29,956 nt of DNA from Pseudomonadota bacterium. Its GTDB lineage: Bacteria > Pseudomonadota > Gammaproteobacteria > Burkholderiales > SHXO01. The notes beneath the pieces were generated by a model, which worked only from the letters and a program-made list of their open reading frames with translations, made no database searches and had not been told where the DNA came from. Made by a program: the position numbers and the translations under genes. The stretch covers positions 1 through 29,956 of the forward strand of contig JAEZCG010000104.1 of NCBI GenBank assembly GCA_023430065.1, given 5' to 3'. Positions 24,713-29,956 of this stretch are shown here, one piece after another. Each line of letters opens with the position of its first letter. The first letter of the stretch is position 1.

Positions 24713-25365
24713 TAGCGGCGGTCCTGCGTCAGACGCGCCATGCCCTCGACGATGCTTCCCGCCAGCACCTGCGGCTGGTGATCGTAATAGCTGCCCCAGT
24801 CCGTGGCATCCGTGCCGAGGACCGCGGGATCGGCCGCGCCCAGTACCAGGGGCGCAAGTCCGAGCCGGCAGAACAGCGAATGCAGCTCCGCGGTGGCGGT
24901 GGACACCACCCACTCGAATCCTTCGGCGACCAGGTATGCGCCGAGGAAGGGCATCAGCATGCGCCCGGCGCCGTTGCGCACCGAGGCGAGATGGCCCACT
25001 TCCACGATGCGCTCGCGCTGCGGCGTCGCACCGCACGCGTCATGCACGCACTGCTCCACAGCCGCAGGCAGATAGCGCTCGAGAAAGAGCGGCTGGGTGG
25101 CGGCGCGATAGCCAGCTGCGGCTACGATCCTGCCGCCGGCGCACAGCGCCACGAGGACGGGTGCGAGAGTGCGGATGCGGGCGCGGTAATGCGCCCAATA
25201 GATGCCGCGGATGAACGATTCGACGTGCCTTCGATCCGCGCTGTCGGCCGGATAGACACACAGCCGCAGCCCGTGGGCATCGCGCGGCCGCCTCGCGGCA
25301 TTCGATGAGGACTTCGGTTCGGCGAGGGCCGAAGCGGGCATGAACAGCGGAGCATCGGTGAACAT
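24712..25365 (-). CDS. Thermostable hemolysin-family protein (GNAT-like, possible N-acyltransferase)
   Basis: A 217-residue protein matching the thermostable hemolysin (delta-VPH-like) family. Recognisable stretches are HVESFIRGIYWAHYRARI (about 48-65), a strand-turn with GGRIVAAAGYRAA, LFLERYL, IVEVGHLASVRNGAGRML (about 120-137) and the C-terminal WGSYYDHQPQVLAG. The layout resembles GNAT or autoinducer-synthase folds more than a pore-former, so the family name may mislead. There is no signal peptide, as expected for a cytosolic enzyme. ATG 25365 is chosen because GGAAGG lies at the right distance; the open frame continues upstream through a putative promoter. First gene of a four-gene operon; a PmrA-type box lies 47-63 bases upstream of the start. 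Confidence 0.8.
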   Translation of the reverse strand: MFTDAPLFMPASALAEPKSSSNAARRPRDAHGLRLCVYPADSADRRHVESFIRGIYWAHYRARIRTLAPVLVALCAGGRIVAAAGYRAATQPLFLERYLPAAVEQCVHDACGATPQRERIVEVGHLASVRNGAGRMLMPFLGAYLVAEGFEWVVSTATAELHSLFCRLGLAPLVLGAADPAVLGTDATDWGSYYDHQPQVLAGSIVEGMARLTQDRR

Positions 25366-25395
25366 CGACCAGCCTTCCGGGTTGCGATGTCCCGC

Positions 25396-25428
25396 ACAGT
25401 AAGCGCTCGAACTTAAGCCCAGATTAAC
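25396..25428 (-). promoter_or_regulatory. PmrA/QseB-type box and -10 of the hemolysin operon
   Basis: On the minus strand GTTAAT-CTGGG-CTTAAG (25428-25412) is followed after exactly 10 bases by TACTGT (25401-25396), a -10-like hexamer. TTAA is rare in this GC-rich window, so two copies 11 bp apart stand out. Transcription would begin near 25389, just before the hemolysin start at 25365. Confidence 0.6.
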
Positions 25429-25483
25429 CGATTGCAACAGGGTGCCGTCGCGCCGGCCGTTGTCGGCGCCGAGAGACGCCCGT

Positions 25484-27148
25484 TCAGCCCGCCGTTCGCA
25501 TGCACGGCGCAAACAAGTCTCGTTCACTGCGATAGACCGACGTCTGCACGCGCATCAGTCCGAGCACGGAGTGGTAGAGGTTGTCATGCGAGGTGGGGAG
25601 GTGGGCACGCCGGCGCATGCAGTCGACATCGATGCGCTCGCGATGACCGGGTGAGAGCCACATCAGCATCGGGACACGGGTCTGTTCCGCGGGGGCGATG
25701 GCGTAGGGCATCCCGTGCAGATACAGCCCGTGCTCACCCAGGGACTCCCCATGATCGGAGACATACAACAGGGCGATGTCGAGGGCGCTGCCGTTGCGTT
25801 CGAGCAGGTCGATGAGCGCGCTCAGCACGTGGTCCGTGTAGCGGATCGTGTTGTCGTACGCGTTGACGATCTGCTCGCGCGTACAGCGTTCGAGCTCTGC
25901 GGTCCGGCACTCGGGCTGGTACACCGCGAACGCTGGCGGATAGCGCTTGAAGTAAGCGGGGCCATGGCTGCCCAGCATGTGCAGGACGATCACGCCATCC
26001 CGATCGAATGCGTCGATGCGCGCCTGCAGTCCGCGCAGCAGGACCTCGTCGCGGCACTGACGGCCCGGGCAGAGGGACGCGGCGTCGAGATGGGCGAGTT
26101 CCTCGTGCGGAACGCGGTCGCACACGTGCTTGCATCCGGCATTGTTCTCGCTCCAGAACACGTCGATGCCCGCGCGCCGGAGGACGTCGAGCAGGTTCTC
26201 GCGTCCTGTGGCCATGGACGAGCGGTAGCCCGCGCGACCGACGTCCTGGAACATGCAGGGAACGGATGTCGCGGTGGCGGTCCCGCACGCCCGCGTGTCA
26301 CCGAGCACGATCAGGTCTCGCTGTGCCAGTTCCGGGTTGGTCTCGCGCTCGTAGCCCAGGAGCGAAAAGTTCTGCGCCCGTGCCGTTTCCCCGACCACGA
26401 CCACCGTCACCCGCCGCCGGGTGCCGGCCCCGGCCGGGATGACCCGATGCGCATCGACGCCGACCGACTCCAGTTGCTGCGGTCGCCGTGCGCTGCGGCG
26501 CGCGTGCTGCAGGCTGGCGCTGACCACGTTGAGCGGCACCAGCATATAGCGCAGTTCGCGGTGATTGCGCAGCAGCGAAGCCAACGGCTGGTAGAAGGCT
26601 ACGGCGGCGGTACCCAGGACGAGCACCGATGCGAGCAGGACGATGGCGGCGTGGCCGACGCGCGCCTGCCACCGCCGGGCAACGATGTGCACCCGGCTTA
26701 CGGCCACGCAGGGAAGGAGGCCGAACGCAAGCATCCAGGTCAGGAAACCCGGGTTGAACAGTTCTAGCGCCTCCCTGGTGTCGGTCTCGATCACATTGGC
26801 GATCATGTCCCGGTCGATCACCACGCCATAGCTCGAGATGAAGTAGCTCGTGGCAGCCGTTGTCAGCAGGACCAGGTACAGGGCAGGCTTGGCCAGCCTG
26901 CCCCAGGTCACCGCGGCCAGGAAGAGGTAGACCAGCACGAGGAGGCAGGTGCCCACCGCGGCGAGGAATGCCGGCGTGGGTTGCAGTGCCAGCAATGCCT
27001 TCCAGAATCCCTGGTTGGCCGCTGCCACCAGGACGGTGGCAACGAGCAGGTTGAGCGCCGGAAGGGACATTTCGACGGTCGGGAGGGCACGACGCGGTGC
27101 ATCGCGTCCCGCGAGGGGGACGCGCCACGCTTGCTTCGGGGCGCTCAA
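25484..27148 (-). CDS. eptA: Lipid A phosphoethanolamine transferase
   Basis: A 554-residue inner-membrane enzyme that moves phosphoethanolamine from phosphatidylethanolamine to lipid A, lowering the negative charge of the outer membrane. Five hydrophobic segments lie within residues 30-190, then a periplasmic alkaline-phosphatase-like domain. Catalytic and metal residues are recognisable: E254 (VVGETARA), nucleophile T292 within CGTATATSVPC (C288 and C298 spaced as in MCR/EptA), H395 (GSHGPAY), D465 and H466 (SDHGES) and H478. The start is probably TTG 27148, overlapping the stop of the upstream 66-residue ORF; ATG 27070 is an alternative nearer to TM1. A PmrA-type box precedes the operon, as in enterobacterial pmrC. 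Confidence 0.93.
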   Translation of the reverse strand: MSAPKQAWRVPLAGRDAPRRALPTVEMSLPALNLLVATVLVAAANQGFWKALLALQPTPAFLAAVGTCLLVLVYLFLAAVTWGRLAKPALYLVLLTTAATSYFISSYGVVIDRDMIANVIETDTREALELFNPGFLTWMLAFGLLPCVAVSRVHIVARRWQARVGHAAIVLLASVLVLGTAAVAFYQPLASLLRNHRELRYMLVPLNVVSASLQHARRSARRPQQLESVGVDAHRVIPAGAGTRRRVTVVVVGETARAQNFSLLGYERETNPELAQRDLIVLGDTRACGTATATSVPCMFQDVGRAGYRSSMATGRENLLDVLRRAGIDVFWSENNAGCKHVCDRVPHEELAHLDAASLCPGRQCRDEVLLRGLQARIDAFDRDGVIVLHMLGSHGPAYFKRYPPAFAVYQPECRTAELERCTREQIVNAYDNTIRYTDHVLSALIDLLERNGSALDIALLYVSDHGESLGEHGLYLHGMPYAIAPAEQTRVPMLMWLSPGHRERIDVDCMRRRAHLPTSHDNLYHSVLGLMRVQTSVYRSERDLFAPCMRTAG

Positions 27149-27345
27149 GGCGCGCGGCCCGCGTGGTCCTCGAACCGGATCGGCGCGCCGTCATCGCGCG
27201 GATCCGTGCTCTCCATGCAGTGCACATACAAGCCGATTCGCGGAAAGCGCGGGATGAACCGACGCGGCCGGTTGTGCATCAGATTGTCGAGGACGCGGGT
27301 GACCTCCCGCTGCGCCTCCAGCTTGCTTTCATCGCGCCTTGACAC
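27145..27345 (-). CDS. Small protein of unknown function, coupled to eptA
   Basis: A 66-residue, Arg-rich soluble protein with no signal peptide or membrane segment: a helix rich in charged residues (SKLEAQREVTRVLDNLMH), a basic aromatic stretch (RPRRFIPRFPRIGLYVHC) and an acidic tail (ESTDPRDDGAPIRFED). GTG 27345 is preceded by GGAGCGAGC, and the stop overlaps the eptA start (TTGA), so translation of the two is coupled. I recognise no family. Being first in a PmrA-boxed operon it could be a modulator of EptA or a marker of the same stress response. Confidence 0.6.
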   Translation of the reverse strand: MSRRDESKLEAQREVTRVLDNLMHNRPRRFIPRFPRIGLYVHCMESTDPRDDGAPIRFEDHAGRAP

Positions 27346-27414
27346 GCTCGCTCCATGGTCCGGGAAGGGCTCTCGGGAGGGCCGCAGAGGGCCATCGTCG
27401 CCGAGACGGAGCGG

Positions 27415-27447
27415 ATGGTAGGCGGGTCCGCTTAACTGAAGCTTAAG
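27415..27447 (-). promoter_or_regulatory. PmrA/QseB-type box and -10 of the eptA operon
   Basis: On the minus strand CTTAAG-CTTCA-GTTAAG (27447-27431) is followed after exactly 10 bases by TACCAT (27420-27415), a -10-like hexamer. Layout and spacing are the same as upstream of the hemolysin operon. It fits the direct-repeat box known for PmrA-controlled lipid A genes. The leader to GTG 27345 would be about 60 bases. Confidence 0.7.
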
Positions 27448-27499
27448 CGGCCGGAAAAGCGCGATGCGCGGGCGCCGACGCCGGCAGTGAACGCGGCGC

Positions 27500-28435
27500 T
27501 CAGGCCTTCTCGGTCCGGCGCGAGCGGATCATGCGGTTGACGATACCGCCCTCCACGTGCCCGGACGACACCGACAACTGCGCCGCCGACTGCACGTGCG
27601 CGAGCTGGTCGTCGAAGTAGAAGTCGGGCTCGAATACGCGCAGGATCGGCCCCTTCTCCAGGCCGCCCAGGAACATCGCCTCGTCGATCTCGATGTCCCA
27701 GCTCATGAGGGTGCGGATGGCTCGATCGTGCGCCGGGGCGCTGCGCGAGGTGACGAGGGCGGTACGAATGCGCATGTTGCTGTCGCGCGACGAGCTTTTC
27801 TGCAGCCGGTGCAGTGCCTTGAGGAAGGGTTGCAGCGGGCCCGGCGGCAGCGGCTCGGCTGCCCGGTTGGTCTCGTGCGTCTCGAAGGCGGCAATGCCTT
27901 CCTCCTGGAACACGCGCTCGGCCTGGTCGCTGAACAGGACCGCGTCGCCGTCGAAGGCGATGCGCACCTCGTCGGGGTGCGCCTGGCTGGCCTCGATGGT
28001 GGTGGGATAGACCCGCGCCGCGGGAAATCCGGCGTCGAGCGCCATGCGCACGTCGTCCTGGTGCGCGGACAGGAAGATGTCGGCCTTCAGCGCATTCAGG
28101 TACGGGAACGGCGAGCGGCCCTGCATGAACACGCCCCGGGTGATCGGCAGGTTGTGGTGCTCGGCGGATTTGAATACACGCAGCCCGCTCACCGGATCGT
28201 TGCGCGAGAGGATGACGACTTCGACCTTGCGCTCGTCCAGGCTGTTGAAGGCCAGCAGCTTCTTCACCAGCTGGTAGGCGATGCCTTCGCGTGCGGGCTG
28301 GTTGAGGCGGTCGAGCTGGAGCTTCTTGTAGGGAAGTGGATCGCCCTCGGTGAATACCGCATTCTCCTCTTCGAAATTGAACAGTGCACGGGAGGAAATT
28401 GCGACCACCAGCTGGTCGTCCAGATTCGTTGCCAT
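27500..28435 (-). CDS. Cytosolic 5'-nucleotidase (NT5C1-like family)
   Basis: A 311-residue protein of the 5'-nucleotidase family related to eukaryotic cytosolic NT5C1 (PF06189 type), expected to dephosphorylate nucleoside monophosphates. Visible family features are LVVAISSRALFNFEEEN at the N-terminus, VEVVILSRNDPVSGLRVF (about 70-87), ITRGVFMQGRSPFPYLNAL (about 97-115), LFLSAHQDDVRMALD-like IFLSAHQDDV, and VRIAFDGDAVLFSDQAE (about 157-173) carrying the DGD of the HAD-type core. The later part has DEAMFLGGLEKGPIL. The start at 28435 gives the family N-terminus MATNLDDQLVVAIS. It stands alone on the minus strand, divergent from folD. Confidence 0.85.
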   Translation of the reverse strand: MATNLDDQLVVAISSRALFNFEEENAVFTEGDPLPYKKLQLDRLNQPAREGIAYQLVKKLLAFNSLDERKVEVVILSRNDPVSGLRVFKSAEHHNLPITRGVFMQGRSPFPYLNALKADIFLSAHQDDVRMALDAGFPAARVYPTTIEASQAHPDEVRIAFDGDAVLFSDQAERVFQEEGIAAFETHETNRAAEPLPPGPLQPFLKALHRLQKSSSRDSNMRIRTALVTSRSAPAHDRAIRTLMSWDIEIDEAMFLGGLEKGPILRVFEPDFYFDDQLAHVQSAAQLSVSSGHVEGGIVNRMIRSRRTEKA

Positions 28436-28489
28436 CTTCTGCCTCTTCAGGTTGTCTTCTGCGGCGCAGGACGCGCCCGACGATGCGCG

Positions 28490-28495
28490 TAGAAT
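28490..28495 (+). promoter_or_regulatory. Putative -10 element in the folD upstream region
   Basis: TAGAAT (five of six consensus bases) sits in the only AT-rich patch between the divergent nucleotidase and folD genes. No good -35 was seen, and the leader to the folD ATG would be about 105 bases. Confidence 0.3.
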
Positions 28496-28608
28496 AACTG
28501 TTTTGATCGGCTCCCGCCCTCGCAGGTGCTTTCGGCGTGCCGCGGCGGCGCCTCTGCCGGGCCCCGCGGCCGGGCGCCTCGGCTCTCTGTGCTGCTTCGC
28601 TTCGTTCA

Positions 28609-29487
28609 ATGACTGCCCGGATCATCGATGGATTGGCGCTTTCCGCGTCGCTGCGCACCCGCATCAGGGAGGAGGCGGCGGCACTGACCGCGGCCGGCTG
28701 CCGTCCCGGACTCGCCGTCATCCTGGCCGGCGAGGATCCCGCCTCCCGCGTCTACGTGCGCAACAAGATCAGGGCCTGCGCCGATGCCGGGATTCACTCG
28801 GAACTGGTCGAGATGCCCGCCGACGTCGAGGAGCCGGCGCTGCTCGACAGGATCCGTGCGCTCAATGCGGCGCCCGACATCGACGGCATCCTCGTGCAGC
28901 TGCCGTTGCCGCGCCAGGTGGACGAAGGCAAGGTGCTCGAGACCCTGGCGGTGGAGAAGGACGTGGATGGCTTCCACGTGCAGAACATCGGCAGCCTCGT
29001 GGTGGGCAAGCCGGGATTCGCGCCGTGCACGCCGGCCGGCTGCCTGGCCATGCTCGATCACATCGGCTGCACCATCGCCGGACGCGAGGCGGTGGTAGTG
29101 GGCCGCAGCAACATCGTCGGCAAGCCCATGGCGCTGATGCTGATCCAGCGCAGTGCGACGGTGACCGTCTGCACGTCGCGGACGGTGGACCTGGGAGCGC
29201 ACACCCGGCGCGCCGACATCCTGGTCGTGGCGACCGGGAGGGCGCGCATGATCGGCGCAGACATGGTCAAACCGGGCGCGGTCGTGATCGATGTCGGCAT
29301 CAACCGCCTGCCGGACGGCACGCTCGTCGGCGACGTGGACTTCGACGCAGTGAAGGAGCGTGCCGCCTGGATCACGCCGGTGCCCGGCGGCGTGGGGCCG
29401 ATGACGATCACCATGCTGCTGGCCAATACCGTCCGGGCCACACGCGCACGCGCCACGGCGCAGGGTAGGGGCGCCATCGCGGGATGA
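28609..29487 (+). CDS. folD: Bifunctional methylenetetrahydrofolate dehydrogenase/cyclohydrolase
   Basis: A 292-residue cytosolic enzyme interconverting 5,10-methylene-, methenyl- and 10-formyl-tetrahydrofolate. The catalytic Tyr and Lys are in YVRNK (about 48-52), followed by ILVQLPLP (about 90-97), KDVDGFH (about 116-122), PCTPAGC (about 139-145), the NADP-binding [16 protein letters not shown] (about 163-178) and the C-terminal [18 protein letters not shown] 28609 is chosen for the conserved MTARIIDG beginning; 24 upstream in-frame codons are Arg/Ala-rich and unlike the family. The last 15 residues are Ala/Arg-rich and not conserved. A hairpin follows the stop. Confidence 0.96.
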   Translation: MTARIIDGLALSASLRTRIREEAAALTAAGCRPGLAVILAGEDPASRVYVRNKIRACADAGIHSELVEMPADVEEPALLDRIRALNAAPDIDGILVQLPLPRQVDEGKVLETLAVEKDVDGFHVQNIGSLVVGKPGFAPCTPAGCLAMLDHIGCTIAGREAVVVGRSNIVGKPMALMLIQRSATVTVCTSRTVDLGAHTRRADILVVATGRARMIGADMVKPGAVVIDVGINRLPDGTLVGDVDFDAVKERAAWITPVPGGVGPMTITMLLANTVRATRARATAQGRGAIAG

Positions 29488-29492
29488 CTGAC

Positions 29493-29517
29493 GCGGCGAC
29501 CCGGAAACCGTCGCCGC
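29493..29517 (+). terminator. GC-rich hairpin after folD (possible terminator)
   Basis: GCGGCGAC (29493-29500) and GTCGCCGC (29510-29517) form a perfect 8-bp stem with a 9-base loop five bases after the folD stop. No T-run follows, so it may only stabilise the 3' end or assist Rho. Confidence 0.4.
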
Positions 29518-29566
29518 CGAGGAGGGTCCCGACGACTTCGCGGCTCGTCTGTCGCCGATTGGCGGC

Positions 29567-29596
29567 TTGACCCGCCGCCACGGACCCCGGTAAATT
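29567..29596 (+). promoter_or_regulatory. Putative sigma-70 promoter of the TetR gene
   Basis: TTGACC (29567-29572) and TAAATT (29591-29596) are 18 bp apart, about 30 bases before the ATG. The first matches five and the second four of six consensus bases. The -10 touches the inverted repeat that follows. Confidence 0.6.
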
Positions 29597-29616
29597 ACTG
29601 ACTTCTTGGTCAGTAA
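29595..29616. promoter_or_regulatory. Perfect inverted repeat, likely TetR autoregulatory operator
   Basis: TTACTGAC-TTCTTG-GTCAGTAA is a perfect 8-bp inverted repeat with a 6-bp spacer, beginning in the -10 and covering the expected transcription start of the TetR gene ten bases upstream of its ATG. Size and position are typical of TetR operators. Confidence 0.65.
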
Positions 29617-29625
29617 CGGCATGTC

Positions 29626-29956
29626 ATGGGCGAGACGGCCGAATCCCGGCGCCGATCGCGGCGCAAGACCGAACGTCCGGCCGAACTCCTTGCTGCCGCG
29701 CTCGAACTGTTCGTGGAGCACGGCTACGCGGCCACGCGCCTGGAGGACGTGGCGCGTGCCGCCGGGGTCAGCAAGGGAACGCTCTACCTGTACTTCGACA
29801 GCAAGGAAGCGCTGTTCAAGGCAGTGGTACGCGAGGGCATCGTTTCCGCGCTGGAGTGCGGGGAGCGGTTGGCGGCGGCGCATCGGGGCAGCGCCCGCGC
29901 ACTGCTCGAGGAGCTGCTGGTGGGCTGGTGGGACCTGATCGGCAGTCGCAAGATCG
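29626..29956 (+). CDS. TetR-family transcriptional regulator (5' part only)
   Basis: The first 110 codons of a TetR repressor that runs off the window. The helix-turn-helix domain is clear at about residues 20-65: LLAAALELFVEHGYAATRLEDVARAAGVSKGTLYLYF with the recognition helix SKGTLYLYFDSKEALF. The N-terminus has an Arg-rich arm (ESRRRSRRKTERP). The ligand-binding domain is only begun (EGIVSALECGERL and LLVGWWDLIG). Promoter and operator-like repeat upstream suggest autorepression. Such regulators often control an adjacent efflux system; the target is probably to the right of the window. Confidence 0.9.
   Translation, partial: MGETAESRRRSRRKTERPAELLAAALELFVEHGYAATRLEDVARAAGVSKGTLYLYFDSKEALFKAVVREGIVSALECGERLAAAHRGSARALLEELLVGWWDLIGSRKI

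Overview
This is a GC-rich, gene-dense window that looks like a betaproteobacterial chromosome. The pointers are a UrtABCDE urea transporter, a lexA-imuA-imuB SOS cassette, flavocytochrome c sulfide dehydrogenase, an EptA/PmrAB-type locus and sparse AT-rich promoters of a betaproteobacterial kind. Genus cannot be told from the sequence alone. There are no rRNA, tRNA, CRISPR or complete insertion sequences.

Layout. 1-1483: end of fccA plus fccB (sulfide oxidation). 1484-2532: a gene-poor stretch, then a vapBC toxin-antitoxin pair with an intact antitoxin and a toxin broken by two frameshifts. 2758-7093: an RND efflux adaptor and pump. 7104-10093 (minus): imuB, imuA and lexA, with a LexA box over the lexA promoter and no dnaE2 next to them. 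10490-16409: urtABCDE, preceded by two tandem NtrC-like sites and a sigma-54-like -24/-12 element, and interrupted between urtD and urtE by a long imperfect inverted repeat. 16410-18523: an intrinsic terminator, a secreted Pro/Arg-rich hypothetical protein, an exported methyltransferase-like protein and a possibly broken small ORF. 18524-21038: an exported cupin followed by an OmpR-type response regulator and a QseC/PmrB-type sensor kinase.

21043-27345 (minus) is the most interesting part. One operon encodes a thermostable-hemolysin-family protein, an AMP-dependent acyl ligase fused to a heme-oxygenase-like (putative diiron) domain, an SDR oxidoreductase and an exported TPR protein. A second operon encodes a 66-aa protein of unknown function translationally coupled to the lipid A phosphoethanolamine transferase EptA. 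Each operon is preceded by a PmrA/QseB-type direct repeat (xTTAAx-N5-xTTAAx) exactly 10 bp from a -10-like hexamer. This suggests that the two-component system next door co-controls envelope modification and an uncharacterised lipid-derived metabolite pathway.

27500-29956: a cytosolic-type 5'-nucleotidase (minus), folD (plus) and the start of a TetR regulator whose promoter carries a perfect 8-bp inverted repeat, probably its own operator.

All calls are from reading translations and DNA motifs by eye; no database search was run.
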